Shown here: piece after piece, positions 1 to 8,444 of the stretch
Numbering within the stretch: position 1 is the stretch's first letter
How the letters are laid out: each line of letters starts with the position of its first letter
Source: JBMOLK01 sp049325575
Lineage (GTDB): Bacteria; Bacillota; Clostridia; Acetivibrionales; Acetivibrionaceae
DNA: 28,082 bases
Assembly (NCBI GenBank): GCA_049325575.1
Contig: JBMOLK010000338.1
Coordinates: 1-28,082, forward strand
Reading direction: 5' to 3'
The notes under the pieces: generated by a model
Told to the model about the DNA's origin: nothing
The model's input: only the letters and a program-made list of their open reading frames with translations
Database searches by the model: none
Translations under genes and position numbers: made by a program

Positions 1-882
1 AAACCAGTTTCCTGACCTCAAATAGTAATCAACATTGTTTAGTGACGCAGCATCCTCTAAAATATATCCTTTATTATACCACCTTCGCATTAACGACAAA
101 TACTCCTTAAACTCTGGAGACTCAAAGGTATTAATAAGCTTGTAGTTTGTCCTGTTGTCAAAATACAACGCACTGGGTACCTGTTCATCAATCCTTTCCA
201 TCGGAAGAGAAAAAGCATGACTAACGTAGGTGTATATCAAATACGGAACTACTTCCGGCTCTTTTCCCTTTATTACTTCAAGCATAGACTCCATATCTTC
301 AAGCTTTTTTACTTCTGATAAATCAAACCCGTATTTGTCAACGAGTTTTTTATTGAAACTTATGGCCCACTGGTGAGCAAGCTGCTTGTTAACAGGGATT
401 CCATACAGCTTGCCGTTTACCCTTGTTGCATCCAGAAGAACTTTGGGAAGAATGCTCTTTGTAGCCCTGCCATACTTGTCTAATAGCGGGTCAAGCTCAA
501 CAAATGATCCTCTTTTGGAATTATGTACATAGCTGTTCATCCAGACCGATGTAAAGCATATGTCAAATTTTTCTCCAGATGATATAACTGCTTTAAGCTT
601 TTTGTCATAGTCCTCTAAATCAGCCAGATAGACTTCAACTGATGCATTTATCTTTTTATTCAGATATTTGTTGACTTCTTCGAATACGAGGGCTGTATCA
701 CTTTGAGGTGTATTGGCATGGTACCATACAATATTGTAATAAGGAAGTTCTTTTTTAGCATAGGCGTTACTGTTTACACCATCCTTGAGATCTTCAAAAC
801 CAATGTTGCAGGTGGTCAATAGAGCAGAAAAAATTGCTGATATTATAACTACCCTTATTAGCTTTACAGCATCTTTTCTCAT
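1..882 (-). CDS. Extracellular solute-binding lipoprotein (DUF3502-like), C-terminus cut by window edge
   Basis: The reading frame is open from an ATG at 880-882 to the left edge, giving 294 residues with no stop. A GGGGGG ribosome site sits six bases upstream. The N-terminus is basic, then hydrophobic (about residues 8-24), then Leu-Thr-Thr-Cys at 22-25. That could be a lipobox, but Thr before the Cys is not canonical. The mature start (YYNIVWYHANTP), the segment YLADLEDYDKKLKAVISSGE and the DICFTS motif resemble substrate-binding proteins of carbohydrate ABC importers of the DUF3502 kind, which bind a sugar outside the membrane and hand it to a permease. The permease genes are not in the window and may lie to the left. 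The family call is from recalled sequence pattern; the substrate is unknown. Confidence 0.8.
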   Translation of the reverse strand, partial: MRKDAVKLIRVVIISAIFSALLTTCNIGFEDLKDGVNSNAYAKKELPYYNIVWYHANTPQSDTALVFEEVNKYLNKKINASVEVYLADLEDYDKKLKAVISSGEKFDICFTSVWMNSYVHNSKRGSFVELDPLLDKYGRATKSILPKVLLDATRVNGKLYGIPVNKQLAHQWAISFNKKLVDKYGFDLSEVKKLEDMESMLEVIKGKEPEVVPYLIYTYVSHAFSLPMERIDEQVPSALYFDNRTNYKLINTFESPEFKEYLSLMRRWYNKGYILEDAASLNNVDYYLRSGNWF

Positions 883-1051
883 AAGTTTCCCCCCATAAGA
901 AAGACAAATTTAAGATCGACAACAACCAAGTCTACTTACTAGTGAAAATATAAGTTTGTATCTGTACATACAAATTATACCATATTCATATATATAGGCA
1001 AGTATTCTCTCTTTTTAAGTCATTGTCTTTAAACCCCTTCATAGTACCGGA

Positions 1052-1513
1052 CTAGTAGCCGGATTTTTTACCCGTCATATCCTCAATTTGAATTTTAATA
1101 ATTGATACCCTGTTAACCCTTTCTTCATCAAATACGAATTCCTTTTCACCCGAGTATTTTCTCATAATAAATTCAAGTGCCTTTATTTTCTCGCTGTACT
1201 CTTCAACTATAAAAGCTTTACCTTTTCCAATAACACTGTAATATTTAGCACCCCAATTACAGGCTATGTCCGATTTCACCAGTTCTACATCAGTTTCAAC
1301 TTCGAAGCAAACATTGTTATTATTTTTTATAATGTCAATTTTCCTGCCTTCCCTGGCTGAATGCAAATACAGGTTGTGCTCATCAAAGCCGAAGTTCATA
1401 GGAACAATATAAGGGATATTGCCATCACATAACCCAATCCTGCATACATCCGCCTTCATAAGAATTGAGTTGATTATATTTTTATCATCTATTTGCTTGT
1501 CTTTTCTTCTCAT
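1052..1513 (-). CDS. Pyridoxamine 5'-phosphate oxidase-like flavin protein (NimA type)
   Basis: This 153-residue protein has the split-barrel flavin-binding fold pattern of the NimA / pyridoxamine-phosphate-oxidase-like family: ADVCRIGLCDGNIPYIVPMNF at the N-terminus (first strands), then LYLHSAREGRKIDIIKNN, then CFEVETD, and a central W-G-A-K-Y-Y-S-V-I-G-K-G segment. Such proteins bind FMN or a related cofactor and reduce small molecules; the substrate cannot be read from sequence. An in-frame GTG lies at 1520-1522, but it is inside the AGAGGTG ribosome site that suits the ATG at 1511-1513, so I place the start at 1513. It is the last of three tightly spaced minus-strand genes (20 bp after the previous one). 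No clear terminator follows. Confidence 0.85.
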   Translation of the reverse strand: MRRKDKQIDDKNIINSILMKADVCRIGLCDGNIPYIVPMNFGFDEHNLYLHSAREGRKIDIIKNNNNVCFEVETDVELVKSDIACNWGAKYYSVIGKGKAFIVEEYSEKIKALEFIMRKYSGEKEFVFDEERVNRVSIIKIQIEDMTGKKSGY

Positions 1514-1533
1514 TTGATGCACCTCTTTTTATC

Positions 1534-1863
1534 TTAAATTGAGTATTTCTTCATTATTTCAACTACTTCATATACATATTTATCAGCAGCTCCAAAGTCA
1601 AGGCCGGTATTAAACCCTGATACGGCGGCAGTGGCAATCATCCTTATTTCTGTTTCACCTTTTGAGTCATCTACAATAATCACCAAAGTAGCTTTGTTAT
1701 TTACCCTATAAAAGTATTTTTGCATAATAAGGACCTGTAATTGTTTATTAGCGTCAACTCTATTAACTTCTTCATAAACGATTTCGCCCAAGTCACTGTT
1801 TTTTAGAATTTCAACAGCATCTTTTGGAGAAAGAGAAATATGAAACGCACTTATTTTACTCAT
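1534..1863 (-). CDS. Small conserved hypothetical protein (possibly DUF6054-like)
   Basis: A 109-residue soluble protein with no signal peptide or membrane segment. It starts at the ATG 1861-1863 behind an AGGTGATG ribosome site that overlaps the start. The sequence has an amphipathic N-terminal region (LSPKDAVEILKNSDLG), central beta-rich strands (VLIMQKYFYR, TLVIIVDD), a Gly/Ala-rich turn (AVSGFNTGLDFGAADKY) and a C-terminal helix (VVEIMKKY). It resembles small Firmicute proteins that I recall as DUF6054, but this is only a resemblance. It lies 18 bp after the zinc-ribbon membrane protein gene and 20 bp before the flavin protein gene, so it is probably co-transcribed with both. Confidence 0.7.
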   Translation of the reverse strand: MSKISAFHISLSPKDAVEILKNSDLGEIVYEEVNRVDANKQLQVLIMQKYFYRVNNKATLVIIVDDSKGETEIRMIATAAVSGFNTGLDFGAADKYVYEVVEIMKKYSI

Positions 1864-1881
1864 AGCATCACCTCATTATCC

Positions 1882-2154
1882 TTAATCATCAAGGGGTAGT
1901 CCACAGCCTGGGCATTCTTTAATACCCAGTGTCAATACAGCATTACAGTTTGGGCATTTATTCTTAGATTTAACAGCCTCTTCATTCCCACATTCATATT
2001 CCTTAAAATCTTCGCCTAACCGTTTACTTAGCATAACTCTGATAGATCTAATATCCTGGGCCATTTGTGAATCATCTATGGCATTTCTTATGATAAGAAA
2101 TAAAATAAAAATTCCTATTGCTGTAAATGCAAGCCATATAATTAAGCCTGTCAT
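1882..2154 (-). CDS. Single-pass membrane protein with C-terminal zinc ribbon
   Basis: This 90-residue protein has one hydrophobic helix at about residues 1-24 (IIWLAFTAIGIFILFLII). A short charged helix follows, then a zinc ribbon made of CPNC and CPGC knuckles 14 residues apart near the C-terminus. Small membrane proteins of this shape are common in Firmicutes and have no assigned reaction. The zinc site presumably faces the cytoplasm. A TTG two codons upstream is in frame, but it is one base from the GGAGGT ribosome site. The ATG at 2152-2154 has a normal 7-base spacing and is chosen. It is the first gene of a three-gene minus-strand operon. Confidence 0.75.
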   Translation of the reverse strand: MTGLIIWLAFTAIGIFILFLIIRNAIDDSQMAQDIRSIRVMLSKRLGEDFKEYECGNEEAVKSKNKCPNCNAVLTLGIKECPGCGLPLDD

Positions 2155-2228
2155 AATCAATACCTCCGCAATCCTTAATAATGTACTTGACCAATTCTTA
2201 TAAAATGACTCTTAATACATCTTATAAC

Positions 2229-2259
2229 ATTATACCACTTTCTTCATATTAATTGTTAG
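2229..2259 (-). promoter_or_regulatory. Possible sigma-A promoter for the three-gene operon
   Basis: On the minus strand a perfect TATAAT (plus-strand 2229-2234) lies about 75 bases upstream of the zinc-ribbon gene. The best -35 candidate is CTAACA (2254-2259), four of six matches with a long 19-base spacer. The -10 is convincing and the -35 is weak. Confidence 0.35.
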
Positions 2260-2438
2260 ATTTATGTGATTTTGATATGCTTATAATCACGCAAAAACAG
2301 GTATACCCTATAAGAAGATATACCTACCTTTAGCAAATAAGATTATTTTATTTTCATCTTTATAAAGTATGCCCCAGTGCTTTTTAACATATCAAATTTC
2401 CAGTCATTCATAATGTTAAAAATGCATTTCCTATGTTT

Positions 2439-2479
2439 GTGCCTCGTATGGTTTGATAAAAAATTACGTTATGAGGCAC
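2439..2479 (-). repeat. Inverted repeat downstream of the dockerin-only gene
   Basis: GTGCCTCGTA (2439-2448) pairs with TATGAGGCAC (2470-2479) with one G-T wobble and a 21-base loop, beginning 17 bases after the stop codon. The position suits transcript 3'-end formation or stabilisation. There is no U-run after the stem in the minus-strand direction, so it is not a standard intrinsic terminator. Confidence 0.45.
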
Positions 2480-2495
2480 TAGTATTTAAAACAGG

Positions 2496-2975
2496 TTAAT
2501 TCTGCCCAGGTAAAACCACATCAACTGGAAATTTGCCGATTATACCTAAAACGAATCTCTTAAAAACTGTCAAATCCGTGGAATTTATTACCCCATCACC
2601 ATTTACATCAGCATTTTTGAGCCCTTCAGGATTTTTGAATTCCGATATTATCCCAAGAACGTATCTCTTTATCAATGTATAGTCTGTGGAATTTATTACT
2701 CCGTCTTCATTTAAATCACCAATTATTGGCGGTAACTGTGGCTTAACTGGATCCAAAACATCTCCAGGAGTTGGCAAAGGCGTAACTTCCGGAGGTGCTG
2801 TTGTTTCAGGCGGGATGGTAACTTCCGGCGGTAGTGTTGTTTCAGGTGGAATCGTAACTTCGGGAGGTAGTGTAACCTCCGGTACTGCAGCCACTGCCGC
2901 ACTTAGTAAAAACGCGTTTAGAACTAATGTTGCTATTAGTGCAATAAACACTAATTTTGATACACTTTTTTTCAT
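2496..2975 (-). CDS. Secreted dockerin-only protein (Pro/Thr linker plus type I dockerin)
   Basis: The 159-residue product starts at an ATG behind a perfect AAAGGAGG site. Residues 1-30 are a signal peptide with likely cleavage after AVAA. Residues 31-82 are a repetitive linker built from PPEVTIPPETTL-like units. Residues 86-150 are a complete type I dockerin: calcium loops at D87-N89-D91-N95-D98 and D123-N125-D127-N131-D134, each followed by a helix with K-R at the expected place (LIKRYVLGI, VFKRFVLGI). Both recognition positions 10-11 are Ser-Thr, the pattern that binds type I cohesins of a primary scaffoldin. There is no catalytic or binding module. By family knowledge it should dock onto a cellulosome; what it contributes there is unknown. 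It could be a remnant of an enzyme, but its signal peptide, linker and ribosome site are intact. Confidence 0.9.
   Translation of the reverse strand: MKKSVSKLVFIALIATLVLNAFLLSAAVAAVPEVTLPPEVTIPPETTLPPEVTIPPETTAPPEVTPLPTPGDVLDPVKPQLPPIIGDLNEDGVINSTDYTLIKRYVLGIISEFKNPEGLKNADVNGDGVINSTDLTVFKRFVLGIIGKFPVDVVLPGQN
2782..2880 (-). repeat. In-frame 36-bp tandem repeat coding the dockerin protein linker
   Basis: Two full 36-base units (2782-2817 and 2818-2853) and part of a third encode the PPEVTxPPETTx linker. It lies wholly inside the dockerin-only gene and is low-complexity coding DNA. Confidence 0.75.
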
Positions 2976-3002
2976 AATATTTCCTCCTTTAAAACTATAG
3001 GC

Positions 3003-3022
3003 ATGTATTTTAGTAAATACAT
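3003..3022 (-). repeat. Perfect hairpin in the leader of the dockerin-only gene
   Basis: ATGTATTT (3003-3010) and AAATACAT (3015-3022) form an 8-bp perfect hairpin with a 4-base loop, about 30 bases before the start codon of the dockerin-only gene. A second small stem (AAGGG/CCCTT, near 3060-3073) lies further upstream. Both are AT-rich and may be incidental; no known leader element is recognised. Confidence 0.35.
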
Positions 3023-3221
3023 CCCAATCATTTAGTATATTTTTTATACTTTCTATATTAAGGGCATACCCTTTTATGTACTTTATAATGTTAGTATCAC
3101 GTAAAAAGTTCTATCATATATTTCACAAACTCATTTTATTTTGTGTCGGTGTCATTAATTGTTTTGATGATTTCTTATTAAAATTCTATTTGGAATGGAT
3201 TATAGGCCTTTTTGATGCAAT

Positions 3222-3257
3222 AAAAAAATCCCACACTTTCAAAGTGTGAGATTTTTT
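3222..3257 (-). terminator. Intrinsic terminator after the M23 peptidase gene
   Basis: CACACTT and AAGTGTG (3232-3238 and 3242-3248) form a tight stem flanked by an A-run and a T-run, so it can work in both directions. On the minus strand it starts about 15 bases after the peptidase stop and ends in seven U residues. Confidence 0.85.
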
Positions 3258-3272
3258 ATAAATAATTTGACA

Positions 3273-4397
3273 CTATGGACTAACATAATTTAGCGGATTT
3301 GTAACATCACCATTTTTTCTTACTTCAAAATGAAGATGTGTGCCGGTTGCAAGTCCGGTTCTCCCTGCCTTGGCTATAGTCTGACCTGCTTTAACTGTAT
3401 CTCCTTTTTTCACAAGAAGCCTGCTGCAGTGAGCATATAAGGTGGTTATTCCTCCACCATGATCAACTATCACAGTATAACCATACCCATTTTTCCAGCC
3501 AGAGAAAATGACTCTTCCCTTGTTTGCTGCTACTATGGATGCACCATGTTCTGCATCTATATCAATACCTGTATGCATTTTTTTCTTTTTTAAGATGGGG
3601 TGTATTCTCATGCCATAGGGTGAATCTATTTTTCTAGAACTGGGTACAGGCCAAATCATAGTACCGCCTGCATAACCCTTACCACCCTTTGTAGTACCTC
3701 TTATCTGGTCACCTATTTCACCTGATTGCTCAATAAGCTTATCTTCCTGCCTTTCCAAACGTTCCAGCTCTTTTTTATTCTTTTTAATACGTTCGTCCAG
3801 ACCTGCTCTTGTTGCCAACAGTGAATCTATTGTTTTTTGTTTCTTATCCAGTTCATTCTGCTTGTCTAATTTTATACTTTCTACCAGTGCTTTTTTATAT
3901 TCAACATCATTCTTGACATTTCCAATAGATTCAATAAGCTCTTTATCCTTTTTTGCTATAGAAGCAATAATCTCAAACCTTTCAAAAAAATCGACTAAAC
4001 TCTTGGACTGGGACAGTATCTCAAGATATGATATATAGGAATTTTCATACATAGCTGCGAGCCTGACTCTAAACTGCTCCATCTGCTTGTTGTACTTATC
4101 TTCGGATTCTTTTAAAGCATCTTCATAAGCAGAAATATCTTTGCTTATTGTTTCCAATTCACTTGATAATTTCTGAAACTCCTTGCTTTCCTCTTTTTGT
4201 GTGCTTAAAAGCTCTTTCTTGTCTTCTTCCAGCTTGTTTTTCTCTTTAGAAATTTTATCCTTTAGTCTGTTTATACTATTAAGTTTACTGTCAATATCAT
4301 TCATCTTTTTTTCGGCATCAGTACCTATTGCCATGACAGGAAAGATACAAGTAAATGACAATACTGTTGCTAAAGCAATAATGCATATTCTTTTCAC
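3273..4397 (-). CDS. Secreted murein hydrolase activator / M23 peptidase (EnvC/NlpD type)
   Basis: The 374-residue protein begins at a GTG (4395-4397) with GGAGG seven bases upstream. Residues 1-23 are a signal peptide (cleavage near VMA|IG). Residues 27-225 are a long charged coiled coil. Residues 248-374 form a LytM/M23 domain with all zinc ligands and catalytic residues: H275 and D279 (HTGID), H323 (YAHC), and H354/H356 (HLHFE). Family members cleave peptidoglycan peptide cross-links, or activate amidases during cell separation or sporulation. With the catalytic set intact this one is probably an active endopeptidase outside the membrane. It is last in a same-strand series that includes the GGDEF-ATPase gene and is followed by a strong terminator. 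Its exact substrate bond is not deducible. Confidence 0.9.
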   Translation of the reverse strand: MKRICIIALATVLSFTCIFPVMAIGTDAEKKMNDIDSKLNSINRLKDKISKEKNKLEEDKKELLSTQKEESKEFQKLSSELETISKDISAYEDALKESEDKYNKQMEQFRVRLAAMYENSYISYLEILSQSKSLVDFFERFEIIASIAKKDKELIESIGNVKNDVEYKKALVESIKLDKQNELDKKQKTIDSLLATRAGLDERIKKNKKELERLERQEDKLIEQSGEIGDQIRGTTKGGKGYAGGTMIWPVPSSRKIDSPYGMRIHPILKKKKMHTGIDIDAEHGASIVAANKGRVIFSGWKNGYGYTVIVDHGGGITTLYAHCSRLLVKKGDTVKAGQTIAKAGRTGLATGTHLHFEVRKNGDVTNPLNYVSP

Positions 4398-4525
4398 TTA
4401 CAGTCCTCCAGTAATCATTTTAAAACTTACTTCACCCAAAATTATAAACCTTAAAGATTAGATAAACTTAATGATCAAACGTTTCTAATTTTATTTGTAT
4501 AAAATTTTCCTATAATATTTTTATA

Positions 4526-7500
4526 CTAAGATGGAACATTTGTCAATACATTTCCATGGAATGCATAATCCAATATCTGATCCAGCGACATATTAAGCCC
4601 TTCATTCCACGCTTTGTCAAAGTCATCTTCATCAAGGCTTTCTCGGACATAGGTAAGACGGCGCTCATATTCAGCCAGGTCGTCTTTTGCAATAAGTTTA
4701 ATTTTTTCACTTAAGATGCGGTCTATTGCTCCAAAGAAGCGCGCAGCCCGGATAAAGTCTCCTTCAAACGAAGCAAGGGCTGCAAGACCAGCAATGCTTA
4801 ACAAAATAATCATTGTATAGGGATATTTTATATCCTTGTATTCTTTAAGGCATCTAAGATAAAATTCTCTGGCCTTTTTATAATCTCTCCTTTGCATTTC
4901 AATCTCTGCCATATTACGGTATACCCACATAACTTCTGCTGAGTTTATTTCGTTAAAAACAGCCAGGCTTTCACCATACAGCTTACTTGCCTTATCATAG
5001 TTACCCTGATATCGCGCTATTTCTCCAAGGTCTTTAAGAGAACGTCCTATCAGGTAACTGTATCCCAATTTACGGCCAAGCTCGAAAGCCTTATTGTAAT
5101 ACTCTTCTGAGAGCTTATAGTTCTGTTGAGAACGTTCCAATTCAGCCAGACACAAAAAAGAATGAACTATGGCTTCCTTATCGCCAAGCTCCTCGCAGGT
5201 CTTGATATGTTCTTTAAACAGCCTTACAGCATTTTCAAAATTACCAAGTCCCCTTTCGGCCATACCCAATCTATTGAGGGCTTTGGATATTCCCCTCCTG
5301 TCTCCTAATTCTCTGCTTATTTCAAGTCCCTCATTACAGTATCTTAAAGCTTGCTCATACTTTCCGCTGTAAAAAGCTATCGCACTAAGCTCCAGAAGGT
5401 TTGCAGCTATCCCGCACTTATTCCCCAGTTCCCTGTGTATATTGAGACTCTTTTGCCATAAATCCTCATCCACTTGTAATAGGCCATGAAAGTATACTAC
5501 CAATCCCATTTTATGAAGTATATCAGCTTCGTTTAAACGGTCGCCTTTCTCTTTGCTAAGTACCAACCCCTCATTTAAGATGGACATGGCCTTATCATCA
5601 TCACCTTGAAGCTGTGCCAAACGTCCTGCCCATTGGTATATCTTGAGTAAATGATTAAAGCTTTGAGTATTTCTATACTTTTCTATGATTTTATTAAGTC
5701 TTGAACTTCCCTCATACCAATGACCCCTTATTACCCAGAACTGACCCAGGGCTCCAGCCATTTTTAACAGTTCATCAATATTACCTTTAGCTTCCGTCCA
5801 CTCCAATGCTGCCCGGATATTGGAATGATAGCGCTCAATACAATCCAGCCATATCTGCTGGCATGGCCCGTTGAGATTATTCTCAGCCTGGACTGCCAGA
5901 AATGAAAAATACCCTGCATGCCTGCGCCTAAGTTCCCCTTCATCCCCTGTTGAAACAAGGCATTCCAGAGCATATTCATGAATTGTTTCAAGCATCTCAT
6001 AACAAACTTCATTATAAATACCTGTGCCACGTACTCTTCTTAACAAACTTTTATTTACAAGAGAGTTTATACCCTCACCAATATTAATTCCGTCTTCATG
6101 TCCCATAACAACTACTTCTTCAACTGCATTTTTGTTAAATTTTCCTGTAAATACTGCCAAGCGTGCAAACAGCCTTTGCTCATTTTCACTTAACAAGCTA
6201 TAGCTCCACTCAATGGTGTTTCTAAGAGTGTGATGACGCTTAGGAAAGTCACAGGGTCCATTTCTTAGCCAATTAAGACGACTGCGGCCTGGCGTAAGCA
6301 TTTCGGTTAAAGAAATCTGGCTTACATTTGCAGCAGCCAACTCTATAGCCAGTGGTATCCCATCCAACCGTGAACATAATTCCGCTATAAGCGGAGCATT
6401 TTCCACAGTTACCACAAAATCATCCCGTACTGCTTTTGCACGGGTAATGAAAAGTGTACAGGCTGCCTTCTGAACCAGTCTCTCCAGCGGCAAATCCTGT
6501 CCTGGTACCGGAACTTCAAGGGAAGGTACGTTAAATACGCTCTCCCCTGATATATGAAGGGTATGTCGGCTGGTTACAAGTACAGTTAGTAAAGGTGAAC
6601 AGGATAAAAGCTCACCTATCATGGGTGCAGCAGAAATAACCTGCTCAAAGTTGTCAAGTATAAGCAGGCAGTGCTTATCCATTATGGTTTTCTTTAAGGA
6701 TTCAAAAACAGATTGACCTGGTATTTCTTTAACTTCAAGAACTTCTGCAATAGTTAAAGTCACCAGTTCCGGTTGGGTTACCGGGGCTAAGGAAACAAAA
6801 AACACGCCATCTTCAAAATCACTAAGGCGTAAAGATGCCACCTGGAGTGCCAGCCTTGTTTTGCCTATTCCACCAGGCCCGGTAAGTGTGACCAGCCGGC
6901 TTCTGTCTATAAGCTTGCTTATGTGGCCAACCTCATTTTCCCGCTCAATAAATTCTGTTAATGCATATGGAAGATTATTAGCGGGAAGCTGGTTATTCTT
7001 TCTAAAGCTCCTGTTTAATCCTACATCCAAACAATCAGGATTGAAAACCCACTCATGATTAGTATTGCTCTTTAGAATACTGCGCTCCAGTAAATAGGAT
7101 ATAATTTCCTTAAGTGCCTTCGGGAGCCCCCCTGACTCCTTATACAACCAATCCAGGAAGTCCTTTGAAGGATCCCACGATAGCACATTCCGCACCCATA
7201 TTCGTACCCCTTCCCGGCTTAACGGACTTATCCCGATGTTTTCAATAAGGTAAAGATTCAGTTGGCCGAGATTACGAATACTATCGGGCTCGGAAGAATA
7301 TATCAAGCCTAAGCAAAAGGATTCTTTACTAATCAGTAAGAGGCGCAAAAGATTCAATGTTGCATGGTCTACCTGGGGAAAGTTATCAAGGATTATGATA
7401 ATTTTCTTGTTTTCCGGCTCTTTTGATATTAATTCCTGAAATTCCTTTACATATGTATTTAAAGGTATTGATTTATCTCTACATAATCTGGTAAATACTC

Positions 7501-8266
7501 CGTAGGCTCTAGACCGTAGTTGACGGCTTGCACAAAGTTTTATAACTTCAAAGTCATACATCTTTGCCGTTTGAGCTGCCTGATCCAAAAAACAGGTGCG
7601 CCCCGAACCCGGGATACCGGTAACACCTAATATACCTCGTTTATACTGCTTTAATCGGTCCAAAAAGCCATGCAAGCCGGGTAAAGCGTCATCTCTTTCT
7701 ATCAAGCGGGATAAGTTATCAAAATTAACTCCCTTGCCGGGTGAAAATACTATGTCATTTACAAATTGCCCCCTACCCCGTCGTTTAGCTTCGAAACAGC
7801 GCTGATCAGCTATATCGAAAATTTCTTCAGTGGTGGAAGCATCTTCAGGGAAACTTGCAATTCCTATACTTAAGGAAATATTTAAAGGCGGATCCCCAAG
7901 GACCTGCATGGCTTTAAATGCATCCGATATATATTGTACAGATGTGGCTGCCTGCTCTTTATTTGTATTTAGCATAAGGAGTACAAACTCGTCGCCGCCA
8001 TATCTGAATAGTACATCAGACTTTCTTGTCATGGATTTTAGCCTGTGAACAAAAGCCTGTAAGACTTCATCTCCGCGTCTGTGTCCATAAGCATCGTTTA
8101 TACTCTTAAAATAGTCTAAATCAATGATACAAATCGATAAACCAGTTTCATAGCGACGTGCCCGCTCAATTTCCACCGGAAGCTGTTCGTTAAGGAAAGC
8201 TCTGGAATAAGCACCGGTCAGGGAATCATAGATTTGTATGTTGTTGGGTTCATTGTCTCTTATCAC
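4526..8266 (-). CDS. GGDEF diguanylate cyclase fused to STAND-type ATPase and TPR domain
   Basis: The 1246-residue protein starts at GTG 8264-8266 (GAGG five bases upstream). Domains in order: GGDEF at about 12-172, with intact GGDEF at 90-94, metal-site D49/D51 and an inhibitory I-site R81-D84. A first ATPase-like region covers about 205-400; its P-loop reads GIPGSGRT (217-224), with Arg for the invariant Lys, and a Walker B-like IIIILDN follows. A second, intact NB-ARC-like ATPase covers about 435-700: GPGGIGKT 463-470, LLILDNFEQ, TSRHTL and the DGIPLAIELAA helix. TPRs run from about 870 to 1160. The C-terminal AARFFGA...W.EGLNMSLDQILDYA block is typical of LuxR- and cyclase-linked STAND proteins. 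No membrane segment. It should make c-di-GMP in the cytoplasm under control of ligand-driven ATPase oligomerisation; the ligand is unknown. It lies downstream of a sugar-binding lipoprotein gene on the same strand. Confidence 0.9.
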   Translation of the reverse strand: MIRDNEPNNIQIYDSLTGAYSRAFLNEQLPVEIERARRYETGLSICIIDLDYFKSINDAYGHRRGDEVLQAFVHRLKSMTRKSDVLFRYGGDEFVLLMLNTNKEQAATSVQYISDAFKAMQVLGDPPLNISLSIGIASFPEDASTTEEIFDIADQRCFEAKRRGRGQFVNDIVFSPGKGVNFDNLSRLIERDDALPGLHGFLDRLKQYKRGILGVTGIPGSGRTCFLDQAAQTAKMYDFEVIKLCASRQLRSRAYGVFTRLCRDKSIPLNTYVKEFQELISKEPENKKIIIILDNFPQVDHATLNLLRLLLISKESFCLGLIYSSEPDSIRNLGQLNLYLIENIGISPLSREGVRIWVRNVLSWDPSKDFLDWLYKESGGLPKALKEIISYLLERSILKSNTNHEWVFNPDCLDVGLNRSFRKNNQLPANNLPYALTEFIERENEVGHISKLIDRSRLVTLTGPGGIGKTRLALQVASLRLSDFEDGVFFVSLAPVTQPELVTLTIAEVLEVKEIPGQSVFESLKKTIMDKHCLLILDNFEQVISAAPMIGELLSCSPLLTVLVTSRHTLHISGESVFNVPSLEVPVPGQDLPLERLVQKAACTLFITRAKAVRDDFVVTVENAPLIAELCSRLDGIPLAIELAAANVSQISLTEMLTPGRSRLNWLRNGPCDFPKRHHTLRNTIEWSYSLLSENEQRLFARLAVFTGKFNKNAVEEVVVMGHEDGINIGEGINSLVNKSLLRRVRGTGIYNEVCYEMLETIHEYALECLVSTGDEGELRRRHAGYFSFLAVQAENNLNGPCQQIWLDCIERYHSNIRAALEWTEAKGNIDELLKMAGALGQFWVIRGHWYEGSSRLNKIIEKYRNTQSFNHLLKIYQWAGRLAQLQGDDDKAMSILNEGLVLSKEKGDRLNEADILHKMGLVVYFHGLLQVDEDLWQKSLNIHRELGNKCGIAANLLELSAIAFYSGKYEQALRYCNEGLEISRELGDRRGISKALNRLGMAERGLGNFENAVRLFKEHIKTCEELGDKEAIVHSFLCLAELERSQQNYKLSEEYYNKAFELGRKLGYSYLIGRSLKDLGEIARYQGNYDKASKLYGESLAVFNEINSAEVMWVYRNMAEIEMQRRDYKKAREFYLRCLKEYKDIKYPYTMIILLSIAGLAALASFEGDFIRAARFFGAIDRILSEKIKLIAKDDLAEYERRLTYVRESLDEDDFDKAWNEGLNMSLDQILDYAFHGNVLTNVPS

Positions 8267-8444
8267 TTCTTCCTCACTACTCCCCTTATTCGCTATATAT
8301 AAGTGTTATTTTGTCAGTTACCAAGTTTTAATATTGTTGTCAAATGAAAAAAATACCTATACCATTATATGTTACATTTCTTTATTTGTAAATTTTAATA
8401 TTCTGCGTTGGTATGTTTATAAATCAAAGTTATGTTTACTTATC

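Larger units (their letters stand above)
2155..2495. other. Intergenic region with two inverted repeats
   Basis: This 341-base gap separates the operon start from the stop of the dockerin-only gene. It holds the candidate promoter at 2229-2259, a 7-bp inverted repeat (AGGTATA at 2299-2305 with TATACCT at 2319-2325), and a 10-bp inverted repeat near the dockerin gene's end (2439-2448 with 2470-2479). No open reading frame with a ribosome site was seen. Confidence 0.6.

Noticed and set aside
1514..1522. GTG start three codons upstream of the flavin protein
   Set aside because: The GTG is part of the AGAGGTG ribosome site for the ATG at 1511-1513; the same overlap occurs at 17672 and close spacing excludes the TTG at 2158 and at 18807.
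2439..2479. Intrinsic terminator for the dockerin-only gene
   Set aside because: The stem is good but the loop is long and no U-run follows; kept only as an inverted repeat.
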